NCBI GenBank assembly: GCA_039820585.1
Contig: JBCBPV010000014.1
Location: forward strand, 1 to 64,000
DNA: 64,000 nucleotides
Source: JBCBGF01 sp039820585
GTDB lineage: Bacteria > Pseudomonadota > Alphaproteobacteria > Rhodobacterales > Rhodobacteraceae
Direction of reading: 5' to 3'
In this document: positions 28,329-37,169 of the stretch, in pieces
Numbering within the stretch: position 1 is the first letter of the stretch
Layout of the letters: each line of letters starts with the position of its first letter
Program-made: the position numbers and the translations under genes
The notes under the pieces: generated by a model
What the model was told of the DNA's origin: nothing
Databases searched by the model: none
Seen by the model: only the letters and a program-made list of their open reading frames with translations

Positions 28329-28607
28329 ATGCCGCTTCCGCTTGCCCCGATCGCCGGAGTTGCCTTGCGCTATGGTGCAGTGGCCGTTGCCACCTACGCG
28401 CTCAGCCGCAAGATGGAACAGGCCCCCCGCGACCAGCGCAGCGAAGATGCGATGGATGATGTGCCCGAAGGTGTCGGCATGCGGCGCGACGGCGAACAGG
28501 TCAACGGCGCGGGCCGGCTGAAGCGCACGATCCGCCTGGGCACCACCGGACCGGGGGTCGAGATTGACGCAACCGCCCTGGGCCGCATCCGGTTCCGGCG
28601 CGTCTGA
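28329..28607 (+). CDS. Small conserved protein of unknown function
   Basis: The 92-residue product has a hydrophobic N terminus (about residues 4-24, LPLAPIAGVALRYGAVAVATYAL), which could be a membrane anchor, and a basic, polar C-terminal part ending RIRFRRV. I recognise no domain. AAGGAGACG precedes ATG 28329, and the stop directly abuts the next GST gene, so it is read with the flanking GST genes. Confidence 0.75.
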   Translation: MPLPLAPIAGVALRYGAVAVATYALSRKMEQAPRDQRSEDAMDDVPEGVGMRRDGEQVNGAGRLKRTIRLGTTGPGVEIDATALGRIRFRRV

Positions 28608-29231
28608 ATGCAACTCTATTATGCGTCCAGCTCACCTTACGCCCGTAAGGTGACGGTCACCCTGCACGAAACCGGTCAGTTCCACGATGTCGATCTTGTG
28701 CCGGTCTACGGCTCGCCCACCGATCCGCAGACGATGCCCGTGGCCAAGAACCCGCTGGGCAAACTGCCCACCCTGGACCGCAGCGATGGGCCCGCGATCT
28801 ACGACAGCCGGGTGATCTGCCGCTACCTCAACGACCGGGCCGAGGCGCGGCTTTACCCCGATGCGCCGCGCCTGTGGGATACCCTCACGCTGGAAGCGAC
28901 AGGCGACGGCATCCTCGATGCCGCCCTTGCCATGGTCTACGAGGTCCGCCTGCGCCCCGAGGATATGCAATTCGTCGACGTGATCGAAGGCCAATGGGCC
29001 AAGATCGACCGCGCGCTCGATGTGCTGAACGAGCGTTGGATCAGCCATCTCAGCGGGCGTCTGGACGTCGGGCAGATTGCCGTGGGCTGCGCGCTGGGCT
29101 ACCTTGATTTCCGGCTGGAAGACCGCGATTGGCGCAAGGGGCGCGACGCTCTGGCCGGTTGGTACGGCACCTTTGCTGGGCGTCCGTCAATGCAGGCCAC
29201 ACAGCCGGTCAATCCGCCGCAGCTTTCTTAA
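28608..29231 (+). CDS. Glutathione S-transferase
   Basis: This canonical cytosolic GST has 207 residues: N-terminal MQLYYASSSPYARKVTVTLHE with the catalytic Ser, KNPLGKLPTLDRSDGPAIYDS for glutathione binding and a helical C domain with GRLDVGQIAVGCALGYLDFR. It is the last gene of the dapF-mtaB-GST-small-GST run. Confidence 0.9.
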   Translation: MQLYYASSSPYARKVTVTLHETGQFHDVDLVPVYGSPTDPQTMPVAKNPLGKLPTLDRSDGPAIYDSRVICRYLNDRAEARLYPDAPRLWDTLTLEATGDGILDAALAMVYEVRLRPEDMQFVDVIEGQWAKIDRALDVLNERWISHLSGRLDVGQIAVGCALGYLDFRLEDRDWRKGRDALAGWYGTFAGRPSMQATQPVNPPQLS

Positions 29232-29401
29232 GCTTTATCAGGCATCAGTCGCGTCAAAAGCGCACGATTCAATTGTACGATATATGACGGCTGGACGTAG
29301 GGGCATACCAGAGCTAAGTACCCCGCCGAAGGGGGCGCTTTCCATGCGCTCCATATATCTATTTGTTGGCCGCCGCCCGGCCATTGAAGATGGAGAGACA
29401 T

Positions 29402-29965
29402 GTGTCCCAAGCCGAAGATCATGAGGACGGCACCCGCCGGGATTTCCTGTATTACGCGACCGCCGGTGCCGGCGTTGTCGTGACCGGTGCTGCCGTATGG
29501 CCGCTGGTCAACCAGATGAACCCATCCGCGGATGTGCAAGCCGCCTCAACCCTAAGGGTGGATGTGTCCGCGGTCGATCCCGGAACCCAGCTGACTGTGC
29601 TGTTTTTGGGCAAGCCCATCTTCATCCGCCGCCGCACCGAAGACGAAATCGCCGCGGCACAGGACGTTGACATGGGCGACCTGATCGACCCGGTCGCCCG
29701 GAACAGCAACCTGGGCGAAGTGGATGCCACAGACGCCAACCGCGCCCTCGACGAAAGTGGCGAGTGGCTGGTGATGCAGGGCGTTTGTACGCACCTGGGC
29801 TGCGTGCCCCTGGGCGATGGCGCAGGCGATTACGGTGGGTGGTTCTGCCCCTGCCACGGGTCACACTACGATACATCGGGCCGAATCCGTCGCGGCCCTG
29901 CACCGGAGAACCTGCCGGTGCCAGTCGCTGAATTTGTAGACGAAACGACGATCCTGCTCGGATAA
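29402..29965 (+). CDS. petA: Rieske iron-sulfur subunit of cytochrome bc1
   Basis: PetA (FbcF) carries the [2Fe-2S] cluster that takes electrons from ubiquinol. The 187 residues match Rhodobacter sphaeroides. GTRRDFLYYATAGAGVVVTG is the twin-arginine membrane anchor, and the cluster motifs are CTHLGC and CPCHGSHYD. GTG 29402 follows GGAGAG and gives the conserved SQAEDHEDGTRRD start; ATG 29390 is possible. The 170-base upstream gap (29232-29401) should hold the operon promoter. Confidence 0.95.
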   Translation: MSQAEDHEDGTRRDFLYYATAGAGVVVTGAAVWPLVNQMNPSADVQAASTLRVDVSAVDPGTQLTVLFLGKPIFIRRRTEDEIAAAQDVDMGDLIDPVARNSNLGEVDATDANRALDESGEWLVMQGVCTHLGCVPLGDGAGDYGGWFCPCHGSHYDTSGRIRRGPAPENLPVPVAEFVDETTILLG

Positions 29966-29976
29966 GGGAGAGACGA

Positions 29977-31323
29977 ATGTCGGGTATTCCACACGATCAT
30001 TACGAGCCCAAGACGGGTGGCGAGAAGTGGCTTCACCGCCGACTTCCGATTGTCGCCCTGATGTACGACACCATCATGATCCCCACACCCAAGAACCTGA
30101 ACTGGATGTGGATCTGGGGCATCGTCCTGACCTTCACGCTGGTCTTGATGATTGTCACAGGCATCGTGCTGGTGATGCACTACACCCCGCATGTCGACTA
30201 TGCCTTTGCATCGGTCGAACACATCATGCGCAACGTGAATGGCGGGCACATGATCCGCTATATTCACCAGAACGGCGCATCGCTGTTCTTCTTTGCGGTC
30301 TATCTGCACATCTTCCGCGGCCTCTACTACGGCTCTTACAAGGAACCGCGTGAGGTGACGTGGATCATCGGCATGCTGATCTATGTGCTGATGATGGCAA
30401 CGGCGTTCATGGGCTACGTTCTGCCCTGGGGTCAGATGTCCTTCTGGGGCGCAACCGTGATCACCGGCCTCTTCGGCGCGATCCCGTTTGTGGGCGACAC
30501 GCTTCTGGTCTGGCTGCAAGGTGGTCCGGCAATTGATAACGCCACGCTGAACCGCTTCTTCTCGCTGCACTATCTCTTGCCCTTCGTTATCCTGGGCCTG
30601 GTGGTCGTGCATATCTGGGCCTTCCACACCACGGGCAACAACAACCCCACCGGTGTCGAAGTGCGCCGCACCTCGAAAGAAGAGGCTGAGCGCGACACGC
30701 TGCCGTTCTGGCCCTACTTCGTGATCAAGGATCTGTTCGCTCTGGCGCTGATCCTGGCGGTGTTCTTTGCGGTCGTGGGCTTCATGCCCAACTACCTTGG
30801 CCACCCCGACAACTACATCGAAGCCAACCCGCTGGTTACACCGGCACACATCGTGCCCGAATGGTACTTCCTGCCGTTCTACGCGATCCTGCGCGCCTTC
30901 GATGACACCGTCTGGATCGTCCAGTTCGCGTCGTTCATCACCGGCGGCATCATCGATGCCAAGTTCTTCGGTGTACTTGCGATGTTCGGTGCGATCGTGG
31001 TGATGGCGCTGGCGCCATGGCTTGATACCTCGGCTGTCCGCTCGGGCCGCTATCGCCCGATGTTCAAGTGGTGGTTCTGGCTTCTGGTGGTGAACTTCGT
31101 CGTTCTGACCTGGGTGGGTGCGATGCCGGCGGAAGGGATCTATCCCTACATCGCCCTGATCGCGTCGACCTATTGGTTCGCGTACTTCCTGGTCATCCTG
31201 CCGCTTCTGGGCGTGATCGAGAAGCCGCTGCCAGAGCCCGCGACGATCGAGGATGACTACAAGGCGCATGCGTCCAAGACTGGCGGTACGACGACCGTCG
31301 CAGATCCAACGCCTGCGGAATAA
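29977..31323 (+). CDS. petB: Cytochrome b of the bc1 complex
   Basis: PetB is the eight-helix, two-haem subunit carrying the Qo and Qi sites. The 448 residues include SVEHIMRNVNGGHMIRYIHQNGAS, GYVLPWGQMSFWGATVITGLF, the PEWYFLPFYA Qo motif (PEWY) and paired haem-ligand histidines. ATG 29977 follows GGGAGAG, and the gene sits 11 bases after petA. Confidence 0.98.
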   Translation: MSGIPHDHYEPKTGGEKWLHRRLPIVALMYDTIMIPTPKNLNWMWIWGIVLTFTLVLMIVTGIVLVMHYTPHVDYAFASVEHIMRNVNGGHMIRYIHQNGASLFFFAVYLHIFRGLYYGSYKEPREVTWIIGMLIYVLMMATAFMGYVLPWGQMSFWGATVITGLFGAIPFVGDTLLVWLQGGPAIDNATLNRFFSLHYLLPFVILGLVVVHIWAFHTTGNNNPTGVEVRRTSKEEAERDTLPFWPYFVIKDLFALALILAVFFAVVGFMPNYLGHPDNYIEANPLVTPAHIVPEWYFLPFYAILRAFDDTVWIVQFASFITGGIIDAKFFGVLAMFGAIVVMALAPWLDTSAVRSGRYRPMFKWWFWLLVVNFVVLTWVGAMPAEGIYPYIALIASTYWFAYFLVILPLLGVIEKPLPEPATIEDDYKAHASKTGGTTTVADPTPAE

Positions 31324-31339
31324 GAGGATCTCTGAACCA

Positions 31340-32152
31340 ATGATCAGACAACTCACTCTTGCCGCAACGGTTGCGCTGGGCCTCGGCTCTGGCGCGGCCC
31401 TGGCTGCCGGCAAAACGGGCGAAGTCACCGATTACAGCTTCTCGTTCGAGGGGCCCTTCGGCAGCTACGACCAGATGCAGCTTCAGCGCGGCCTGCAGGT
31501 CTACACCGAGATCTGTTCGGCCTGCCACGGCCTGCAATACGTGCCCTTGCGCACATTGGGCGATCCGGGTGGACCCGGGCTGCCCGAAGATCAGGTTCGG
31601 GCCTATGCCGAGTTCTACGAGGTGTTCGACCCAACCCTGTTCGATGGCGAGGGCGACTTTCGCGCCGCCACGCCGAACGACAACTTCCCCGGCTCGATGG
31701 TGTCCAACGCCCCCGACCTCAGCCTGATGGCGAAAGGCCGTGCGGGTTTCTCTGGCCCCTACGGCCTGGGCATCAACCAGTTCTTCCGCGGCATGGGTGG
31801 GGCGGAATACATCGCCTCGCTGCTCGCCGGGTACACTGGCGAGGAAAAGGAAGAAGCGGGCGCGATTCTGTATGAGAACACGGCCTTCCCGGGCGGCTGG
31901 ATTTCCATGGCACCCCCGCTTTGGGGCGATGATGTCGAATTTGCCGATGGCAGCCCGACAGATATTGAAAGCCTGTCAAAGGACGTCTCGGCCTTCCTGA
32001 TGTGGACGGCAGAGCCCAAGATGATGGCCCGTAAGCAGGCCGGCTTCACCGCCGTTCTGATGCTGGTGATCCTCTCGGCGCTTCTCTACCTGACGAACAA
32101 GCGGATCTGGGCCCCGGTCAAACGGGCCGCCAAGGAAACGCCAGCAGAGTAA
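31340..32152 (+). CDS. petC: Cytochrome c1 of the bc1 complex
   Basis: PetC receives electrons from the Rieske protein and passes them to cytochrome c. The 270-residue precursor has a signal peptide ending GAALAAG, the haem motif CSACH in EICSACHGLQYVPLRTL, the methionine-ligand region GINQFFRGMGG and a C-terminal anchor (AVLMLVILSALLYLTNKRIW). ATG 31340 gives this signal peptide. It is the last gene of petABC and is followed by a terminator. Confidence 0.97.
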   Translation: MIRQLTLAATVALGLGSGAALAAGKTGEVTDYSFSFEGPFGSYDQMQLQRGLQVYTEICSACHGLQYVPLRTLGDPGGPGLPEDQVRAYAEFYEVFDPTLFDGEGDFRAATPNDNFPGSMVSNAPDLSLMAKGRAGFSGPYGLGINQFFRGMGGAEYIASLLAGYTGEEKEEAGAILYENTAFPGGWISMAPPLWGDDVEFADGSPTDIESLSKDVSAFLMWTAEPKMMARKQAGFTAVLMLVILSALLYLTNKRIWAPVKRAAKETPAE

Positions 32153-32174
32153 ACTGCGCCACATTGATCTTCGG

Positions 32175-32202
32175 AAAAGCGCGCCTTCGGGCGCGCTTTT
32201 TC
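32175..32202. terminator. Bidirectional intrinsic terminator between petC and thiQ
   Basis: The stem AAAGCGCGCC / GGCGCGCTTT with a TTCG tetraloop has T-runs on both strands. It lies 23 bases after the petC stop and directly after the thiQ stop, so it can end both converging operons. Confidence 0.93.
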
Positions 32203-32893
32203 ATGCCAGATACGCCGCTAGGGCAGGGGGTGGGTTATCCAGCAGGTCCCCCGTGCCCATCGGCGCATGCGCCCGACCGTCGGCCACCAGGATCGTCCGT
32301 TCCGCCACCCGCCGCGCGTCGCCCGGATCATGGGTCACCAACAGCACCGTCTTGCCATCGGCCACCAGCGTCCCCCGCACCAGATCCAGCATCTCGGCCT
32401 TCAGCGCCGGTCCCAGCGCCGCAAACGGCTCATCCAGCAACACAAGCGGCCGATCCCGCACCAGCGCCCGCGCCAGTGCCACCCGGCTCTGCTCGCCCCC
32501 CGACAGCGCGGCGGGCTTGCGCGTCTCCTTACCGTCCAGACCCACCCGCGCCAGCACTGCATCCACCTGCGCCCATTGCGCGTCCGACAAGCGCAGGTTC
32601 GGCGCCACGCCCAACGCCACGTTCGCCCGCACATCGAGATGGGGAAACAGGTTGTTGTCCTGGAACACCACCGACACAGGCCGTTGCCCGGGGCTAAGCG
32701 GCGTCAAATCAGCATCCGCCCAAAACACCCGCCCACTGGCCGGTACCACAAACCCCGCTATCACCGATAACAGCGTCGATTTCCCCGCGCCCGACGGCCC
32801 GATCACCGCCGTCACCCCGGCACCGCCAACCTCAAAATCCGCCGCCAACCGATGGCTGCCCTGCCGCACCTCAACCCCCTCAAACCGCAGCAT
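32201..32893 (-). CDS. thiQ: Thiamine ABC transporter ATPase
   Basis: ThiQ is the ATPase of the ThiBPQ thiamine/TPP importer. The 230 residues contain Walker A GPSGAGKST, Q-loop FQDNNLFPHLDV, signature LSGGEQSRVALARALV, Walker B LVLLDEPF and the switch His in LLVTHD. ATG 32893 overlaps the thiP stop by 14 bases. The three-gene operon lies behind a TPP riboswitch. Confidence 0.95.
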   Translation of the reverse strand: MLRFEGVEVRQGSHRLAADFEVGGAGVTAVIGPSGAGKSTLLSVIAGFVVPASGRVFWADADLTPLSPGQRPVSVVFQDNNLFPHLDVRANVALGVAPNLRLSDAQWAQVDAVLARVGLDGKETRKPAALSGGEQSRVALARALVRDRPLVLLDEPFAALGPALKAEMLDLVRGTLVADGKTVLLVTHDPGDARRVAERTILVADGRAHAPMGTGDLLDNPPPALAAYLA

Positions 32894-34439
32894 GCATCCG
32901 CCCCCCGCGATCAATCGCCCAGAACAGCACGAGGCTCAGCGCCAACAGCAACAGTGCCGCCCCCGCCGCATCCTCCGTCCGGTACGCCGCCATCAGACGA
33001 TACAGCTGCAAGGGCAGGGTGGCATTCTCACTATCCGCAAACAGCGCAATGACGCCGAGATCCCCCATCGACAACGCCGCCGCCAGCCCGGCCGAGAACC
33101 CCAAGGGTCGCCGCAACCGCGGCAACACCAGCCACCGCAGCCGCGCCCAGCCCGTCATCCCCAACGCATCCGCCGTCCGCCCATACTGCGCCTCGACCAC
33201 CGCCAGCTCGGGCAGGATCGCGCGCAACGCAAAAGGCAGGCTCATCGCCGCATTCACCGCAATCGTCACCGGAAGGGCCAGCGCCGCGGGATCCGCAAGC
33301 GGAAACAGCACAATGAACAGCCCCGTCCCAATCACCAAAGGCGACGCCGCAATCGACAGATAGCCCACGCTTTCCATCACCCCCGCCGCAACCGCCCGTG
33401 TCCCCCGCAAGGCCTGCGCCGCCGAGGCGAGCGGCAGCGCCAGGCACAGCACCAATACCGCCGAGGCCACCGCCACCACCACAGACCGCCCCGCCGCCTC
33501 AAACACCTGCACCGGCAGCCCCGCAAGCTGCGGCACCCCCCGGATCACGATCATCGACAAGGGAACCAACAGGAACAACGCCGCCAACCCAATCCACCCC
33601 GCATCCAGCACGCGCGCAGGCCCGCGTGCGGCATCCCACCGCTGCAAAGGCCGGTCCAGCCCCGCGCCCATCGCCGCCGGCACCGCGACCCAGGCCGCCA
33701 ACGCCGCCGCTGCGCCCGTGACGGCGAACTGGATCGTTGCCAAAACCGCCGCTTTGCCCAGATCGAACTCAAACAGAAACGCCTGATAGATCGCCAACTC
33801 AATCGTCGTCGCCCGCGGCCCCCCGCCCAGCGTCAGCGCAACGGCAAAGCTGGTCGTGCAGATCAGAAAGATCAGCATCGCCACGCCGGGCACCACGGCC
33901 CGCAGCATAGGCCATTCCAACTGCCGAAACACGTCCCACGGCCCCATGCCCAGCGTCGCCGCCAGCCGAAACCGCTCCGCCGGGATCGCCAGCCACCCTT
34001 GCAGGATCAGCCGCGTCGCCAGTGGCAGGTTGAAGAACACATGCGCCAGCACGACCCCATGCAGCCCATAAATGCTCAGCGGGTCCAGCCCCAGTGCCCC
34101 CAACCCCTGCGACACCAACCCGGTCCGCCCGAACACCGCAAGCAGCCCCAGCACCGCAACAATCACCGGCACAATGAACGGCGCGCCCAACAGCAGCACC
34201 AGCACGCCCCGCCCCGGAAACGACCGCCGCGCCAGGGCCCGCGCCACCGGGATCGCCAGCGCCACGCTAATCACCGCCGACAGCACCGCCTGCCACAAGG
34301 TAAACCGGATCGCCGCCCAATCCCCCGCGCCAAGGCCGGCCCCAGCCTCGGCCCAAAGCGCCACAACCGCCAGCGGGCCGAGGGTCAGCAAAACGACAAA
34401 CGCCGCCGCCAGCCCCCCGCCCACCAGCGTCTTTGTCAT
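32880..34439 (-). CDS. thiP: Thiamine ABC transporter permease
   Basis: ThiP is the fused permease, with two sets of membrane helices over 519 residues and two EAA-like cytoplasmic loops, seen near AATLGMGPWDVFRQLEWPML and ADALGMTGWARLRWLVLPRL. It pairs with ThiQ and the binding protein ThiB. ATG 34439 overlaps the thiB stop (ATGA). Confidence 0.94.
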   Translation of the reverse strand: MTKTLVGGGLAAAFVVLLTLGPLAVVALWAEAGAGLGAGDWAAIRFTLWQAVLSAVISVALAIPVARALARRSFPGRGVLVLLLGAPFIVPVIVAVLGLLAVFGRTGLVSQGLGALGLDPLSIYGLHGVVLAHVFFNLPLATRLILQGWLAIPAERFRLAATLGMGPWDVFRQLEWPMLRAVVPGVAMLIFLICTTSFAVALTLGGGPRATTIELAIYQAFLFEFDLGKAAVLATIQFAVTGAAAALAAWVAVPAAMGAGLDRPLQRWDAARGPARVLDAGWIGLAALFLLVPLSMIVIRGVPQLAGLPVQVFEAAGRSVVVAVASAVLVLCLALPLASAAQALRGTRAVAAGVMESVGYLSIAASPLVIGTGLFIVLFPLADPAALALPVTIAVNAAMSLPFALRAILPELAVVEAQYGRTADALGMTGWARLRWLVLPRLRRPLGFSAGLAAALSMGDLGVIALFADSENATLPLQLYRLMAAYRTEDAAGAALLLLALSLVLFWAIDRGGRMHAAV

Positions 34440-35425
34440 TGGCTGAGCGCGCCCAACCACGTCTCCAACGCCACATCGCGCACCGCAGGCGCCTCATCCG
34501 CGGGGATAACCAGCGCCGTTTCGGGCTGGATCAGGGTCTCAAACCCCTCAGGCAATCCGCCTTCGGGGATCACGGCTGGGTACATCCAGTTCGTCGTCGG
34601 GATCACCGACTGAAACCCGTCCGAGATCATGAAGGCCAAAAACGCATCCGCCAGCTCCGGCTGATCGGTCCCCGCCAGCTTCCCCGCCACCTCGATCTGC
34701 ATGTAATGCCCTTCGTCAAAGGGCGCCGCCGCCTTCGACGGATCTTCCTCGGCGATCAGGTGATACGCAGGCGATGTTGTATAGGACAACACCATGTCCG
34801 CTTCACCCTCCAGAAACAGCCCATAGGCCTCCGACCAGCCCTTGGTAACTGTCACGATGTTATCGCTCAGCCCGGCCCAGATCTCACCCGCCTCGTCGCC
34901 ATAAGCCGCCTGAACCCACATCAGCAGGCCCAGCCCCGGCGTCGACGATCGCGGATCCTGGATCAGGATCGACACGTCGCTGTCGGCCAATTCCCGCAGG
35001 CTCGTGGGCGGCGTGGGCACTGCTTCCTTGTCATGCACAAACGCAAAATACCCCCAGTCGAACGGCAAAAACGTCTCATCCGTCCAGTCCACGGGCAGAT
35101 CCAGCCCACTGGCATCCTGCCCATGCGCCTCAAACAGCCCCGTCTCAGCCGCCGCTGCCGTCAGGTTCGTATCCAGCCCCAGCACGATATCGGCATCGGT
35201 CCGCGCCCCTTCCAGACGCACACGCGACAGCAAAGACGCGCCATCGCCCGCGCCCACAAATTGCAAGTCACAGCCGCAGGTTTCTTCAAACGCGGCCTCC
35301 ACCGCAGGCCCCGGCCCCCAGTCCGAGGTGAAACTGTCATAGGTATAAATTGTCAGCACAGGCAGATCCGCAACAGCAGGTGTTGCCGCCAAAAGCCCAG
35401 CCGCGATGATCGGATGTTTACGCAT
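34436..35425 (-). CDS. thiB: Thiamine-binding periplasmic protein
   Basis: This 329-residue solute-binding protein has a short signal peptide (HPIIAAGLLAATPAVA) and the family start LPVLTIYTYDSFTSDWGPG, followed by DADIVLGLDTNL and ILIQDPRSSTPGLGLLMW. It captures thiamine, TMP or TPP for ThiPQ. ATG 35425 is favoured over 35428 because GGAGG is then 5 bases away. Confidence 0.95.
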   Translation of the reverse strand: MRKHPIIAAGLLAATPAVADLPVLTIYTYDSFTSDWGPGPAVEAAFEETCGCDLQFVGAGDGASLLSRVRLEGARTDADIVLGLDTNLTAAAAETGLFEAHGQDASGLDLPVDWTDETFLPFDWGYFAFVHDKEAVPTPPTSLRELADSDVSILIQDPRSSTPGLGLLMWVQAAYGDEAGEIWAGLSDNIVTVTKGWSEAYGLFLEGEADMVLSYTTSPAYHLIAEEDPSKAAAPFDEGHYMQIEVAGKLAGTDQPELADAFLAFMISDGFQSVIPTTNWMYPAVIPEGGLPEGFETLIQPETALVIPADEAPAVRDVALETWLGALSQ

Positions 35426-35476
35426 CATATCCTCCATTCATGGCCCGGACGAAGTTCGGTCAGAGGATATCTCTAC

Positions 35477-35556
35477 CTTCCCTCCGCCGGTCTTAACCGG
35501 TTCAGGTTCAACGGGTTCGCAGATTTGCATCTCAGCCCAGCCGGGCACCCCGAGGT
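35477..35556 (-). promoter_or_regulatory. TPP riboswitch (THI box) upstream of thiBPQ
   Basis: The minus strand carries the conserved TPP aptamer blocks in order: CTCGGGGTGCC, GGGCTGAGAT, GAACCCGTTGAACCTGA, CCGGTTAAGACCGG and CGGAGGGA. Its position about 50 bases before thiB implies that thiamine pyrophosphate represses the importer. A GAGGATATC sequence recurs downstream near the ribosome-binding region and may take part in the switch. Confidence 0.95.
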
Positions 35557-35639
35557 GGGTTTGTATCTATGCCGCAGGGCGGGGCAGGGCAAGGCGAAAC
35601 CCCTTGAGGCCGCCGGGGGCCACCGCTAAGCACGCGGGC

Positions 35640-36740
35640 ATGAGCTTCAACACCTTCGGCCACCTCTTCCGCGTCACCACCTGGGGCGAAAGCCACGGAC
35701 CCGCCCTGGGCGCCACGGTGGATGGCTGCCCGCCGGGCGTGCCGATCTCGGCCGAGGACATCCAGGTCTGGCTCGACAAGCGCAAACCCGGCCAGAACCG
35801 CTACACAACCCAACGCCGCGAAGCCGACGCCGTGGAAATCCTGTCCGGCGTGTTCGAGGGCCTGACCACCGGCACGCCGATCCAGCTGATGATCCGCAAC
35901 ACAGATCAGCGCTCGAAAGACTACGGCGACATCGCCGAAAAGTTCCGCCCCGGCCATGCCGACATCACCTACTGGCAAAAGTACGGCATCCGCGACTATC
36001 GCGGCGGGGGCCGGTCATCCGCCCGCGAAACCGCCGCACGCGTGGCCGCAGGGGGCGTTGCCCGCGCGGCACTGGCGCACCTCGTCCCCGATCTGCAGAT
36101 CACCGGCTACATGGTCCGCATGGGCGAACACGCCATCGACCGCGCCCGCTTCGACTGGGCTGAGGTCGCGAACAATCCGTTCTGGACGCCCGATGCCCAA
36201 GCCGCCGAAGACTGGGCCACCTACCTCGACGGGTTGCGCAAATCCGGCAGCTCGGTGGGTGCCCTGATCGAAGTCGCCGTGCGCGGCGCACCGGCGGGCC
36301 TGGGCGCACCGGTCTATGCCAAGCTCGACACCGATCTGGCCGCCGCGATGATGAGCATCAATGCCGTCAAAGGCGTGGAGATCGGCGAAGGCCTGTCCGC
36401 CGCCATGCTGACGGGCGAAGCCAATGCCGATGAGATCACGATGGGGCCAAACGGCCCGGAGTACAGCTCAAACCACGCGGGCGGTATTCTGGGCGGTATC
36501 TCCACAGGTCAGGACATCATCGTCCGCTTCGCCGTCAAGCCCACCTCATCCATCCTGACGCCCCGCCGGACGATCACCAAGTCGGGCGAGAACACCGAAA
36601 TCGTCACCAAAGGCCGCCACGACCCCTGCGTCGGCATCCGCGCAGTACCGGTGGGCGAAGCGATGGCCGCCTGCGTGATCCTCGACCACTTGCTTTTGGA
36701 TCGGGGTCAAACCGGCGGCCAGCGCGGCCGGATCGGCTAA
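35640..36740 (+). CDS. aroC: Chorismate synthase
   Basis: AroC makes chorismate from EPSP using reduced FMN, the last shikimate step. The 366 residues include GHLFRVTTWGESHGPALG, the GRSSARETAARVAAGGVAR signature, NADEITMGPNGPEYSSNHAGGILGGIS and the RHDPCVGIRAVPVGEAM block. ATG 35640 is chosen. The 3' end overlaps the convergent thioredoxin gene by four bases. Confidence 0.97.
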   Translation: MSFNTFGHLFRVTTWGESHGPALGATVDGCPPGVPISAEDIQVWLDKRKPGQNRYTTQRREADAVEILSGVFEGLTTGTPIQLMIRNTDQRSKDYGDIAEKFRPGHADITYWQKYGIRDYRGGGRSSARETAARVAAGGVARAALAHLVPDLQITGYMVRMGEHAIDRARFDWAEVANNPFWTPDAQAAEDWATYLDGLRKSGSSVGALIEVAVRGAPAGLGAPVYAKLDTDLAAAMMSINAVKGVEIGEGLSAAMLTGEANADEITMGPNGPEYSSNHAGGILGGISTGQDIIVRFAVKPTSSILTPRRTITKSGENTEIVTKGRHDPCVGIRAVPVGEAMAACVILDHLLLDRGQTGGQRGRIG

Positions 36741-37150
36741 GCCGTCGCCGCCGCCATAGCGGTATCCATCAGCGCCATGATGTCGGCCTTGCTGGTCCCC
36801 GCCACGATGCGCCCAAGCTCCTGATCGCCTTTCAGCACGACCAGTGTTGACCGACGCGGGATCTGCAACCGGTTGGCCAGGTCGGACTGGCTGTGATCAT
36901 CCCAGTTCACCGACACGAAAGAAATCGCATCCGCATAGGCCGGGTTCTCAGCCTTCAGCGCATTGATCGTCCGCTCCTGCGCCGCGCAGGTCGTGCACCA
37001 CGGCGTGTAGAAATCCACAAACACGGTCTTGCCCTCGGCCAGCTGCTGGTCGACCAGACCGGGGGTATAGGGCGTGCCGGTGGCGGCACTGGCAACTGCG
37101 GGGGCAGCGGCCACAGCAGCGGTAGAGATCAGAAAGTCGCGACGTTTCAT
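36737..37150 (-). CDS. Tat-exported thioredoxin-like protein
   Basis: The 137-residue precursor starts MKRRDFLISTAAVAAAPAVA, a twin-arginine signal (RRDFLI) followed by a hydrophobic core. A thioredoxin domain follows with FVDFYTPWCTTCAAQERTI, a CTTC active site, and PRRSTLVVLKGDQELGRIVAG. The next gene upstream encodes CcdA, so the pair probably forms a CcdA-thioredoxin route carrying cytoplasmic reducing power to periplasmic thiols. AGGAG precedes ATG 37150. Confidence 0.9.
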   Translation of the reverse strand: MKRRDFLISTAAVAAAPAVASAATGTPYTPGLVDQQLAEGKTVFVDFYTPWCTTCAAQERTINALKAENPAYADAISFVSVNWDDHSQSDLANRLQIPRRSTLVVLKGDQELGRIVAGTSKADIMALMDTAMAAATA

Positions 37151-37169
37151 ATTGGTACTCCTCAAGGAT

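Noticed and set aside
29866..31428. 520-codon open frame on the minus strand
   Set aside because: Antisense to petB and the ends of petA and petC, which are certain.
32253..34613. 786-codon open frame on the plus strand
   Set aside because: Antisense to thiQ and thiP; the translation is low-complexity Arg/Pro/Gln-rich, typical of a GC shadow.
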